Assembly (NCBI RefSeq): GCF_963676815.1
Contig: NZ_OY781365.1
Coordinates: forward strand, 5,986,501-6,050,500
From: an uncultured Draconibacterium sp.
Lineage (GTDB): Bacteria > Bacteroidota > Bacteroidia > Bacteroidales > Prolixibacteraceae
Length of the DNA stretch: 64,000 nucleotides
Reading direction: 5' to 3'
Shown: piece by piece, positions 10,101 to 17,595 of the stretch
Layout of the letters: every line of letters starts with the position of its first letter
Numbering within the stretch: position 1 is the first letter of the stretch
Notes under the pieces: model-generated
The model's input: only the letters and a program-made list of their open reading frames with translations
The model's database searches: none
What the model was told of the DNA's origin: nothing
Position numbers and translations under genes: made by a program

Positions 10101-10165
10101 ATGCCTTTTACTATTTTGGACACGGGACGCAATAATGCAGCGAAATAGCTTTTAAAATTTTGCAT
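7115..10165 (-). CDS. susC-like: SusC/RagA-family TonB-linked outer-membrane transporter
   Basis: A 1016-residue protein with a long basic N-terminus and signal peptide ending GHAYAQ (about residue 46). A carboxypeptidase-regulatory-like domain follows (VTGRVTDQNDQPLPGVNV, about 50-125), then a TonB plug (about 140-260, containing NPNDIESIEILKDADATAIYG), then the 22-strand barrel to an aromatic C-terminus ending QLNF. There is no STN domain, so it is unlikely to signal directly to an anti-sigma factor. No FecI/FecR pair is visible next to it. It forms the import channel with the SusD-like lipoprotein downstream. Confidence 0.94.
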   Translation of the reverse strand: MQNFKSYFAALLRPVSKIVKGMGTKLKLLFIFCIPILLFSGHAYAQTITVTGRVTDQNDQPLPGVNVVLKETTSTGTITKDDGLYLLKEVPSNAVLSFSFIGFKTKEIPVNGRSLVDVQLQEDITTLSEVTVNAGYYTVKERERTGSISTVAFKEIENQPVNNVLSAVQGRMAGVNIIQGSGVPGGGYNIQIRGVNSLRRAGNYPMYIIDGVPVSAESSSSLSGAILPHGETSPLNAINPNDIESIEILKDADATAIYGSRGANGVILVTTKKGKAGGKTVFSINSSYGISRIANKMELMNTEQYLDMRRQAYANDGLSNYPVNAYDVNGTWDEKRYTDWQEELIGETATNSNIQLSVNGGSQTTRFLISGSHSEQSTVYGKGFKYKTNNLNWNLNHRSKDNKFILNASTLFSDQSNNLVQADITSKALTLSPNAPVLYQDNGSLNWENKTFNNPVAAYEATYSSDVKTINLNMNMAYELLPAVYIKLNGGINQQGSEELLLSPNTRYNPAFGITPARSVAYKSQNRLFSYLVEPQLNYKQKYGNHEFDLLAGSTYQQRDKTSLQLFGYGFESNALITNLEAANTVSVQKDMETQYRYFAVFGRVNYQYKKRYIVNLTGRRDGSSRFGTNNRFASFGAVGAAWLFSEENFLKNSTWFNFGKLRASYGTTGNDLIGDYQYLDTYTLSSTSYGGSSSLYPSRLYNPYFSWEKTTKLEVALETGFLNDRVHFSAVWYRNRSGNQLVGIPLPATTGFSSIQANLPATVENKGTEFELNTTPIQTKDFRWVSDFNISFPDNKLVEFPGIEGSTYANSYEVGHPVSIKKVYNYEGIDPETGLYTFTDYNDDGNISSPDDNQVIEDVGIKYFGGWTNQLAYKRWDFSFLFQFVKQRQSNYNALMLNPGTMNNQPVEVLDVWSESNPDGRYMAYTSGADAQKNKVLRYFKNSTATISDASFIRLKNMQLSYRLPVYKKVQDIRLYVQGQNLLTFTDYFGLDPEFFSTGFLPPLRTWSFGLQLNF

Positions 10166-10198
10166 AAAAATTTATTTTAAGATTGGGTAATAAGGTTG

Positions 10199-10253
10199 AA
10201 TCCTATGAGGTTAGGATTGGTATGTGGATCGTGAAGGGTTGGTGTTTCACGAT
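10199..10253 (-). promoter_or_regulatory. Two short hairpins in the susC leader
   Basis: Two perfect inverted repeats sit 33-88 bases upstream of the susC start: AATCCTA/TAGGATT (10199-10218) and ATCGTGAA/TTCACGAT (10228-10253). Neither is followed by a clear T run in the transcribed direction. They could stabilise the leader or bind a regulator. The role is inferred from position only. Confidence 0.45.
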
Positions 10254-10270
10254 TTATAGGAAGTCATTCC

Positions 10271-10486
10271 TCACTCGGGTGATTTAATTTTGTTTTGGTA
10301 CAGGCTATGGTGCCGGCTGAAGAAAAATACCAAACTCATGTAGGAAAGTGTAGATGCAAAACTGAATAGCTTTTGCCGTTTCCCTGGCTTGTTGTTGACT
10401 ATTTGAGGAATCGCAAAACGATCAAAGCATTTCCGGAAAATCAGACACACTCGGGTATAATTTTCCTTGTATGGAAAGTTTTTCAT
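10271..10486 (-). CDS. Doubtful 71-residue leader ORF upstream of susC
   Basis: An open frame of 71 codons lies upstream of susC in the same direction, starting with an ATG in an A-rich context. The product is basic with a weak hydrophobic stretch and matches no family I recognise. It may be a leader peptide or chance. It is listed because the 800-base region between susC and the HTH gene holds little else. Confidence 0.2.
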   Translation of the reverse strand: MKNFPYKENYTRVCLIFRKCFDRFAIPQIVNNKPGKRQKLFSFASTLSYMSLVFFFSRHHSLYQNKIKSPE

Positions 10487-10737
10487 AAATTTCGATGTTA
10501 ATTGATGGTTAGAATTAATTAACGACCAAGCCTGCTACACGTCGCCAAACTGTTGTAGCGGGCTTAAAACTTGTTCTCTGTTTATTTTGTCATAGGCATT
10601 TTGTTTTATGATATAAGTGTATTTACGCAGCATCATGCCAGTGGATAAGCATGATGTAAGCCGGAAAGCTGAGTTGAATTATATAACGCCAGAAATTAAA
10701 TGAAAAAAAGCGCGGACTCAACTTACCGACCTGAGGT
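10487..10737. other. Intergenic stretch, no gene seen
   Basis: No coding frame is convincing here. An imperfect inverted repeat CCTGCTACA...TGTAGCGGG (about 10530-10561) could be a terminator or leader structure but lacks a T run. The susC promoter probably lies in this stretch. Confidence 0.4.
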
Positions 10738-10828
10738 ACTGGTATACCTTGCAACGATAAGCGAGCCCACGCCTAGGTCGTGAGCCTCTTTATGCTTATG
10801 ATCTCGTTGCAAAAGAAAATTACCAGTT
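10738..10828. repeat. ~91 bp imperfect palindrome (long hairpin)
   Basis: Arms pair in register over the whole length: ACTGGTA/TACCAGT, TTGCAACGA/TCGTTGCAA, ATAAGC/GCTTAT, CACG/CGTG around CCTAGGT, with small bulges. It marks the boundary between the susC region and the accessory island. It could be a structured RNA, a recombination site or a terminal repeat. Neither strand has a terminator-like T run. Confidence 0.6.
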
Positions 10829-10988
10829 TTCAGATCGAGATTCTAAGCGAAAGCTTCTAATATTTTAACTATCGAAGGTTCGCAAAATTATATAATTGCA
10901 ATGCAATTCTTTACAAAGATAAAAATATTTTCATCAATTCGGATTTCAGTCCGAATTATTTGTTTTTATATCGGTTTTATTTGTTTTT

Positions 10989-11210
10989 ATGAAAACCGCA
11001 AATAGAAAGATTGTCGAATTTATCAGAGATAACTGGGTTATTCCTGCTGATAATAACAGTCTTTTTGCAAAAGAGCATTTTATTGATGAAAAAACTGTTC
11101 GTCGAATAAAAGAAGATAACGATTATCAAATATCACTTATAACAATAATGAGAATTTGTGAGGCAAGAAATTTAAAACTTTACGAATTCTTCAACTTGGT
11201 TGGAATCTAA
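10989..11210 (+). CDS. Small Cro/CI-type helix-turn-helix regulator
   Basis: A 73-residue protein with an N-terminal helix and an XRE-type HTH. FAKEHFIDEKTVRRIKE forms the turn and recognition helices (about residues 24-42), followed by the family's closing helices (LITIMRICEARNLKLYEFF). It has no extra sensor domain. It is the first gene of the accessory island and is very AT-rich. It could repress the island's promoters or be an antitoxin-like regulator whose partner is lost. No toxin neighbour is visible. Confidence 0.7.
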   Translation: MKTANRKIVEFIRDNWVIPADNNSLFAKEHFIDEKTVRRIKEDNDYQISLITIMRICEARNLKLYEFFNLVGI

Positions 11211-11270
11211 ATAATTGGCTCTTCATCCCTGGCAAAATTTAGCGGGTAGTATTTCATTTTTCATCTATTT

Positions 11271-11440
11271 TTCACAGATCACCCGCAACAGTATGGCTAT
11301 CAATAAACAAGAGTTGTTTTCTTTTATTATTATGCTAACTTTATACTCCGAATAAAAACCATAGCCGTTGAGTACGTACTCTGAAAAAAGATATTAAGCA
11401 TAATAAGTGTTGTTATACCCCCTTTTGGGGCGGATAAGAA
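11271..11440 (+). repeat. Leader repeat, copy 1 (upstream of NucS-like gene)
   Basis: About 170 bases closely match 15192-15372. Shared blocks include ATGCTAACTTTATACTCC, TAGCCGTTGA, AAGTGTTGTT and GGGCGGATAA, in the same order and direction. Copy 2 is about 11 bases longer. Each copy lies 80-95 bases before the first gene of an accessory gene group, so it may carry the group's promoter or an integration site (attI-like). No protein is encoded convincingly on either strand. Confidence 0.75.
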
Positions 11441-11533
11441 CACTTTCCCATGTGCTACAAGCGATATAACAACAATGATGATGCTTACCAGTTTGTCCGT
11501 CATGTTAAACCGTCCTACACTAATTGAAAATAA

Positions 11534-13063
11534 ATGAGAGTTGAAGAACATATAAGAGACTATTTAGCTGACAACCTTGACTTTATTTCGAAGGATTTAA
11601 AACTTATTCAGAAAGAGTATTATTTACCCGCAAAAATAGGTGCTAAAGGTTATATAGACATTCTTGCCAAAGACAATTTCAATAATTTTGTAATAATTGA
11701 GATAAAACGTTCTGAACAGGCAGCCAGACAAACAATTAACGAACTTCTTAAATATCAAGGATTAATAAAACAACTTTATAAGGCACAAGAGAGCGAAATA
11801 AAATTAGTTATTGTTTCGACTGTTTGGAATGAACTCATTGTTCCATTCTCAGAAATTTATAATGACGTCTTTATATCTGGCTATAAATTGGAAATTAACT
11901 CACAAAATATTCCTAAATCAATTAATTCGGTTTCCCCAATTGAACCCACCTCACTTGAACGAAAAATATCACCGTCACAGACTGTTGAGCTTTTTTACAC
12001 AGAAGCTAAAAGAGAAAAATTTCTAAATATTTTAAAATCCAAATTACAGAAAATTGGAATAGATGATTTTGTATTAGTTAAACTAAATAGCAATGGTTCA
12101 AATCCAAGAATCGTTTTCCCATTTGCTGTATACTTTGCATTTCAAAGACAAACAATGTCAAGGAATTATGAAATTCTACCAAACCTAGACAAGGAAATAG
12201 ATGAGATTGAATTTGAGGATGAAGACCACAAACTTAGATATATTGATGAGCTTATATATATCAAAATTGATATTTATAAAGACCACGACTCAATGGAGTC
12301 CTCAGACCCAGTAAAATTTACATATATCATAAACAGCGGACAATGGGATATAATTAAAATTGATAAAAATGGGATTTTCTCAAATGATCCTAGGATCTCT
12401 GATGAACAGATTTTGAATGAGATTAAAGGTTATGACGGCGAAAATGATGTAAAATATTTAGATTTTACAGATTCAAAGAATTCTAAAAAACTTGAAAAAA
12501 TACAGAATAATCTTAAAAAGAGTCTTCAATGGAATAAAAAGCTCCAAAAACATGTAGACCATATCCTAAACTTTTCTAAATCAAAAAGTGACACTTTTAA
12601 AATAGCAATTGAAATATTTTACCCACGCTCATTATTTGATGCAGTTTGGAGATTATATACAACAGCTGACCCAGGATATATGCCTATTTATAATATTGTA
12701 ATAATATTTAATAGTTCTAATCAAATATATCATTACAGTGGAGAACTAGCTTGGAATGGCAAATCAGTAAACACTCAAAAAGTGCTAGAAAAAATTACGA
12801 ATGATGAACCATTTTTCACTTTTTCCCAATGCGTAAATGGGTCCTTTGATAAGGAACTATTAAAACTAATGAATCTCAAATTTGTAAATCATCAAGACAA
12901 GATTTTAAATGGAAAAACCACACATAGCAAGCAAATAAAACTACGTCAAAATGAATTTGTCAATGACTATAAAAAATATCACGATTTTGATTCGTACTTC
13001 ACAGCAAATGACGAATTGATGAGTGGAATAACATACATGTATAAAGAGTACACAAATTATTAA
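11534..13063 (+). CDS. NucS/DUF91-like PD-(D/E)xK nuclease domain protein
   Basis: A 509-residue protein. The first ~120 residues match the NucS/EndoMS C-terminal nuclease layout: an N-terminal helix with E5, then GYIDILAKD (D42), then VIIEIKR (E56, K58), then a Q-rich helix and an LVIVST strand. The remaining ~380 residues are not recognised. They are rich in Asp, Asn and Lys and include an aromatic region near residues 195-260 (IYIKIDIYKDHDS). It probably cuts DNA, and such proteins are often found in defence islands. It has its own upstream leader repeat and is followed by an attC-like hairpin, so it looks like a stand-alone cassette. Confidence 0.65.
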   Translation: MRVEEHIRDYLADNLDFISKDLKLIQKEYYLPAKIGAKGYIDILAKDNFNNFVIIEIKRSEQAARQTINELLKYQGLIKQLYKAQESEIKLVIVSTVWNELIVPFSEIYNDVFISGYKLEINSQNIPKSINSVSPIEPTSLERKISPSQTVELFYTEAKREKFLNILKSKLQKIGIDDFVLVKLNSNGSNPRIVFPFAVYFAFQRQTMSRNYEILPNLDKEIDEIEFEDEDHKLRYIDELIYIKIDIYKDHDSMESSDPVKFTYIINSGQWDIIKIDKNGIFSNDPRISDEQILNEIKGYDGENDVKYLDFTDSKNSKKLEKIQNNLKKSLQWNKKLQKHVDHILNFSKSKSDTFKIAIEIFYPRSLFDAVWRLYTTADPGYMPIYNIVIIFNSSNQIYHYSGELAWNGKSVNTQKVLEKITNDEPFFTFSQCVNGSFDKELLKLMNLKFVNHQDKILNGKTTHSKQIKLRQNEFVNDYKKYHDFDSYFTANDELMSGITYMYKEYTNY

Positions 13064-13067
13064 AACA

Positions 13068-13213
13068 CGAACGCACAACAAAGTGCCATATTGCATAGCG
13101 GGGTTTGGTGGTGCGCCAACTGCGTATTCTCATTTCGCAGTTCCATGTTCTTCGGACAGGAACGCTCTTCGAAATCTGCTTCGACAACATGTACCAACCT
13201 TTAGTGCCAATTT
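13068..13213 (+). repeat. attC-like intergenic hairpin, site A
   Basis: It starts 4 bases after the stop of the NucS-like gene and ends 5 bases before the next ATG. It opens with CGAACGCACAAC (repeated exactly at 21470) and contains ATTGCATAGCGGG and AACGCTCTTCGAA, both shared with site B. An inner hairpin AACTGCG/CGCAGTT (13118-13142) and outer imperfect pairing (CATATTG with CAACATG) are present. The plan resembles an integron attC site: imperfect, folded, just after a gene. Confidence 0.6.
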
Positions 13214-13218
13214 AACAA

Positions 13219-14538
13219 ATGACAGATAACCAAATAAATATAGACGGATATAGTCTTGTTAGCAAACTTTCACTTAAAGAAGTTGAAATTGTAAAAGATG
13301 CTTCTACAAAACTTGACAAGATCAAAGGAGTATCTGAGATATTAGATTTGAGCGACAGAATTTTAAATTATGTTGAGGATACTTGTGATGCTTATGGTTC
13401 AACTATTTCGAAATTTATTCATTTGGGTGATAAAAAATTAGGGTTAGAAATAGAAGATTATAAAAGTCTACAAAAAATTGCAACAAACTTATTAGACATA
13501 GAATTCATATATAGGAGAGCTGATTTGAAATTCTTAGAAAACAAATGCTTTGATTGGTTAATAGATATTTACAAAAACAATCAAGCGAAAATGGATCTTA
13601 TTGTATTCATTTATGAAAGTATTGAAGCTGATCTAAAGGACTATGAATTTAATTTTAAAATCAATGCCATTGGAATTGAAGAGTCATTTAATATTGGTTT
13701 TGTAGAAATATACCATTTGGATGAAGATAAATTAGAAAATGAATATCTACAGTTAAGTAGTAGATTTTCAACTTCAAGAGATGAATTCAATGACATTTTT
13801 AAACGGTTTAAAGATAGAATCATTGCTAAAATTAAAGTCAATGCTATTAAATCTCGTGCCCAAGAAATCGCAAAAAGTGAAGTAAAACTAGCAATCAATG
13901 CACTTAGGTGTTTCCTTATTTATGAATCACTTGATTTCACAACCCAGATTCTATATTTAGATTTTAATTCTGCTGGTTACAATAACTCCGACTTTCTAGT
14001 AAAAGATTGCAATGAAAATTCTGTGGAGTTCAATTTTAATCAGAATCACGGAGCAGCCCCGACTATCATTAATCAAACTAATTACAATTCATACCAAAAA
14101 CTTGGACTTAAGAAAATTAATGAATTCCTAATTGGGGAAAGGAGCACAGAACTAAGCATTTTGGTTGAAAATTCAATTAATCAATTTGGGGAGGTTATTT
14201 CAACACGAGACTTGCACAATAGAGTTGTTAGGTTGATTTCTTTTTTTGAAAGCATTATTGTCCCTAAAACGAACACCAAGGCAAAAGGTCAAATGTATTT
14301 AAAGAACAAAGTTCTAGTTAAAATACCGTATTCAAGCTCAGAGAGAACAAGACAGATTATTAATAATTTCTACGATATCAGAGATAAGTTTTTACATAAT
14401 AGGATTGTTAAGCCAATAGACTTGGCTGAATTATTCGAATTTCAAAAACTAGGATTAGTACTTTTATTAAATATTGTAGAATTAAATAAAAAAATGAGTT
14501 CAATTGCTGAAGTATTGGATTACTTTGAAATAAAATAA
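13219..14538 (+). CDS. HEPN-domain protein (Apea-like), probable RNase or defence effector
   Basis: A 439-residue, mostly helical protein. The C-terminal ~140 residues end in a HEPN-type module with the RX4-6H motif as RDKFLH (R388, H393), followed by a helix (LAELFEFQKLGLVLLLNIVEL), as in Apea-like HEPN proteins. HEPN domains are usually metal-independent RNases in toxin-antitoxin and anti-phage systems. The N-terminal ~280 residues are a helical region I do not recognise and may be the sensor. It is a single gene flanked by attC-like sites A and B, so it is probably a self-contained cassette. Confidence 0.55.
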   Translation: MTDNQINIDGYSLVSKLSLKEVEIVKDASTKLDKIKGVSEILDLSDRILNYVEDTCDAYGSTISKFIHLGDKKLGLEIEDYKSLQKIATNLLDIEFIYRRADLKFLENKCFDWLIDIYKNNQAKMDLIVFIYESIEADLKDYEFNFKINAIGIEESFNIGFVEIYHLDEDKLENEYLQLSSRFSTSRDEFNDIFKRFKDRIIAKIKVNAIKSRAQEIAKSEVKLAINALRCFLIYESLDFTTQILYLDFNSAGYNNSDFLVKDCNENSVEFNFNQNHGAAPTIINQTNYNSYQKLGLKKINEFLIGERSTELSILVENSINQFGEVISTRDLHNRVVRLISFFESIIVPKTNTKAKGQMYLKNKVLVKIPYSSSERTRQIINNFYDIRDKFLHNRIVKPIDLAELFEFQKLGLVLLLNIVELNKKMSSIAEVLDYFEIK

Positions 14539-14549
14539 GAACTTAGGTT

Positions 14550-14658
14550 TTGTATATTGCAGTGCGGGTTTCTGCAAACGTGTTGCCCCTGCTCCTTTCT
14601 CGACCATTTTTGTCGGTCAACAAAAACGCTCTTCGAATTCCGCACCGTCAACATACAA
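14550..14658 (+). repeat. attC-like intergenic hairpin, site B
   Basis: TTGTATATTGCAGTGCGG (14550-14567) pairs imperfectly with CCGCACCGTCAACATACAA (14640-14658). An inner CGACC/GGTC pairing is present, and the exact AACGCTCTTCGAA tract of site A is at 14625-14637. It starts 12 bases after the HEPN gene's stop. Confidence 0.6.
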
Positions 14659-14692
14659 TTTTTCGTTACATGCGTATTTTTCAATTTCTAAA

Positions 14693-15100
14693 TTAATCAT
14701 CAATTATCTTGACTGATTTTTGCTGTTTTGTTTTCCAATATGCAACTCCTCCATGATGAGAGCAAGCTCCCCGGCCAGTAGCAGTACTATGGGTCCCATC
14801 TCTGCATACAGCTCCGGTTCTAACGGTGTAATAGCTAATTTGGCATTTTCCTTTTTTCAAACTTGGAGCAGCAACATAGCCAGTAGTTCCTTCGAAATTA
14901 ACTTGATACCATCCTGAATTAACGGTATCGTTTACAATGATAACATTGTCATAAATTTCCAACTTATCAATGATTTCAGATTTTGTGTTTGGCTCTGTTC
15001 TAAAATTGAGAATTTTAGTATTTACATGATAAGCTTTTCCAACTTGCCCAAGTGCCATTAACGGCACTAGTGCCAGGAAGATTAAAAGTAGCTTTTTCAT
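14693..15100 (-). CDS. Exported SH3b + DUF3761 protein
   Basis: A 135-residue protein with a signal peptide (MKKLLLIFLALVPLMALGQ), then a bacterial SH3 domain (about residues 25-80, with LNFRTEPNTKSEII and GWYQV), and a C-terminal DUF3761 motif (CRDGTHS followed by GRGACSHHGGVAYW). SH3b domains bind peptidoglycan or peptides. DUF3761 is a small Cys/His motif of unknown role found in phage and defence neighbourhoods. It points against the neighbouring genes and sits between site B and leader repeat copy 2. The frame is intact. Confidence 0.8.
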   Translation of the reverse strand: MKKLLLIFLALVPLMALGQVGKAYHVNTKILNFRTEPNTKSEIIDKLEIYDNVIIVNDTVNSGWYQVNFEGTTGYVAAPSLKKGKCQISYYTVRTGAVCRDGTHSTATGRGACSHHGGVAYWKTKQQKSVKIIDD

Positions 15101-15191
15101 AATGTTCGGTTTTAATTGTTACTAAAAAGCAACATAAAAGTAATCTATCGATTGGAATTTCCTATTTGAATTACGTTTTTTCCAGATATTG

Positions 15192-15372
15192 TTCACCGAT
15201 TACCCACAACAGGATGTCTATCAGTCAACAAGTCTTGTTTTAATTCTTTATTATGCTAACTTTATACTCCTAATAAAAAACCTTAGCCGTTGAATACGTG
15301 CCCTGAAATAACAATAGAAAATATCTTAACAATAGTAAGTGTTGTTGTACCTCCATTTTGGGCGGATAACAG
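15192..15372 (+). repeat. Leader repeat, copy 2 (upstream of kinase gene)
   Basis: Second copy of the repeat at 11271-11440, in the same orientation, with shared blocks such as ATGCTAACTTTATACTCC at 15253. It ends 80 bases before the kinase ATG. A GTTAGGT box at 15423-15429 follows. It fits the integron core pattern GTTRRRY and is the left half of an inverted repeat with 17462-17469. Confidence 0.75.
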
Positions 15373-15451
15373 TACTTCGAAAAAGGATATAATGAATATG
15401 ACATCGCTTGGTGATGTTATTAGTTAGGTGCTATATAAAAAAGATACTGAT

Positions 15452-16756
15452 ATGAACTACACTGAAATAAAGGAAATAGGTCAAGGAGGATTTGGAAAAG
15501 TTACTCACATTAAAAATGATAAGGATGAAGATTTTGCATTAAAAACATTTGATTTACATCCATCAATGGCTGGAATTTCTGAAATGGCAAAGAAACGGTT
15601 TGTAAAAGAGGCTATTTATCAGCAGCAAATAGTTCATCCAAATATTGTTAAGATTCATTCTGTATTTGCAAATGAAGAGCCTCCATATTATATAATGGAA
15701 CTAGCTGAGAATTCAATGTTTAATGATATTGGAAGTGGTGTTCTCAATAAGTCCAATTATTTGAATTGTATATACGACATAATGGCTGGACTTGAAGAAA
15801 TGCATAATTATGGAATGTTTCATAGAGATTTAAAGCCTGGGAATGTTTTAAGATTCGAAGATCGATATGCAATAGGTGATTTTGGTTTAATTTCCTTAAA
15901 TAAAACTGGAATTACGACGTTGACCAAGACAGGTATGTCTAAAACGTCTGATTTGTATACTGCACCAGAAATCACACAAGATTTAAAATATGCAAGTGTT
16001 CAATCTGATATATATTCTCTTGGTTGTATTCTACACGATTTTGTAGGGAATTCGCAGAGAATACCTTGTAATGAAATATCAGATTCTTCAAATTTTGGAG
16101 ATTTATTACATGGTGCAACACGAATGGATCCATCAAGAAGATTCTCATCTGTTGCAAGTTTTAGAGAAGCCCTGAATTCAATTACACAACAAGTAGATGA
16201 AGTTAAGACAGAAATAGCAGAGGTAATAAAAGAAAAAATCGAAAAACCAGTTGAAGAATTTGATGAGAAGGATGTTTCTGATTTATCTGATTTTTTGAAT
16301 TCGGATGTTGTTCAGGAAGAAAAGAATACAATACTATCAATTATTTCATTACAGCATATAGGAATAATTAATAATTACCCTAATCTATCTCCATATATTG
16401 CCAGATCGTATTTTAGTTTTGTAAGAAGTGGAGGATTTCAATGGGATTTTTGTGATACTTTAGCCAACAGAGTTTCGGAATTTATGAAGATAGGTTCGAT
16501 AGACATAATTTCGGAAGGAATATTCGCCCTATTGTATATGGGTACAAATCATAATAGATGGTATGTTGAAAGAATTGCAGCTAGTTATCTAAAAGGAAAT
16601 ATTGAACCTAAATTACTTAGAAGAATTGAAATGGAGTGTAGAGTAGATGGAAATAAGTTTTGCACGGCATTTGATCATTTATTACATTCTATTAATGAAA
16701 GTTTGCAGAATTTTAATGACAGGATTCAAGAAGTATATAAGACAGTTTGTAGTTAA
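15452..16756 (+). CDS. Hanks-type Ser/Thr protein kinase with C-terminal helical domain
   Basis: Counting from the ATG at 15452 (a GTG at 15428 is less likely), the kinase domain spans about residues 1-250: glycine loop GQGGFGKV, Lys31 in ALKTF, HRDLKPGN (D126), DFG at 143-145, APE at 171-173. All catalytic residues are present. The last ~180 residues are not a kinase and contain no membrane segment or PASTA repeats, so the protein is cytoplasmic and not a cell-wall sensor. The phosphatase gene starts on the very next base after the stop, so the two are almost certainly cotranscribed. The context suggests a signalling or defence module rather than housekeeping. Confidence 0.85.
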   Translation: MNYTEIKEIGQGGFGKVTHIKNDKDEDFALKTFDLHPSMAGISEMAKKRFVKEAIYQQQIVHPNIVKIHSVFANEEPPYYIMELAENSMFNDIGSGVLNKSNYLNCIYDIMAGLEEMHNYGMFHRDLKPGNVLRFEDRYAIGDFGLISLNKTGITTLTKTGMSKTSDLYTAPEITQDLKYASVQSDIYSLGCILHDFVGNSQRIPCNEISDSSNFGDLLHGATRMDPSRRFSSVASFREALNSITQQVDEVKTEIAEVIKEKIEKPVEEFDEKDVSDLSDFLNSDVVQEEKNTILSIISLQHIGIINNYPNLSPYIARSYFSFVRSGGFQWDFCDTLANRVSEFMKIGSIDIISEGIFALLYMGTNHNRWYVERIAASYLKGNIEPKLLRRIEMECRVDGNKFCTAFDHLLHSINESLQNFNDRIQEVYKTVCS

Positions 16757-17455
16757 ATGAATTATTATAAATACACAAATAAAGGTCCTAGAGAAAAAAA
16801 TGAAGATTCACTCTATGTGGATGTCCATCATAATTCTGTATTTGCTTCAATAGCAGATGGTGTTGGCGGTTTACCTCATGGAGAAGTTGCTAGTAACTAC
16901 GTGATAGGCAGGTTTGTAAACAATATTACAGCGGAAAACAAACTGAGTTTTAAGGAGCTATTAATTAAAACAAATAAAGAACTTGAAAAACTTGCAAAAG
17001 ATGAGTTAAATGTAAATTTTATAGCGACAACCTTTTCTGGTTTATATGCAAACAGCAAAAAAATAAAAGGAATTCATATTGGAGATAGTCGGGTTATATT
17101 AATTAGGGATGGCGCTATTAGAAACCTTACAACTGATCATAGTGAATTAGGAAGGTTGATTAGAGAAAAAAAAATAACTCAAAAAGAAAGCAAAAACTAT
17201 ATCAGAAAAAATATTATTGAATATGTTTTGGGTAATACGGAGTATTTTAAATTCATGGAATTTGACATCGAATCTAAACCAAATGATCGTTTAATAATTA
17301 GTACAGATGGTTTTCATGAATCGATTACTGATGAGATAATTCTTAGAATTTCTAATAAGTATAAATCTTTAAAAGAAGTTCATAGAAGATTAATAATTGA
17401 AGTTGAAAATAGGGTCCTTCGAGATAATACTTCGTTTATATGTATTGAGATATAA
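16757..17455 (+). CDS. PP2C-family Ser/Thr protein phosphatase
   Basis: A 232-residue compact PP2C. Metal-binding motifs are complete: N15-E16-D17, ADGVGG (D34), GDSR (near 110), STDGF (D184) and a closing RDNTS (D223-N224). It has no regulatory or membrane domain. It begins directly after the kinase stop codon with no spacer, so translation is probably coupled. Expected role: to remove phosphates placed by the upstream kinase and hold it in check until a trigger appears. The pair ends at an attC-like site (C). Confidence 0.88.
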   Translation: MNYYKYTNKGPREKNEDSLYVDVHHNSVFASIADGVGGLPHGEVASNYVIGRFVNNITAENKLSFKELLIKTNKELEKLAKDELNVNFIATTFSGLYANSKKIKGIHIGDSRVILIRDGAIRNLTTDHSELGRLIREKKITQKESKNYIRKNIIEYVLGNTEYFKFMEFDIESKPNDRLIISTDGFHESITDEIILRISNKYKSLKEVHRRLIIEVENRVLRDNTSFICIEI

Positions 17456-17461
17456 AAATAC

Positions 17462-17595
17462 AGCACCTAGTGTGTATAATTCGTAAAGGGTTCAGAGTTT
17501 TTCGAACGTTATCATCCGCATCATTTTTGGGTGGTAACTTGATAGTCTTGAAGCCCGCAATCCCATACGAAATAATACATTTAACGTTGTGCGTC
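17462..17595 (+). repeat. attC-like intergenic hairpin, site C
   Basis: It opens with AGCACCTA, the reverse complement of TAGGTGCT at 15425-15432, so the kinase-PP2C pair is bracketed by inverted repeats. TGTATAATTCGTAAAGGGTT (17473-17492) pairs imperfectly with AATCCCATACGAAATAATACA (17559-17579). It closes with AACGTTGTGCGTC, whose GTTGTGCGT is the reverse complement of ACGCACAAC in site A and at 21473. Confidence 0.6.

Noticed and set aside
11330..11551. 73-codon reverse-strand frame in leader repeat copy 1
   Set aside because: The matching frame in copy 2 is not kept open over the same length, so the repeat is not conserved as protein.
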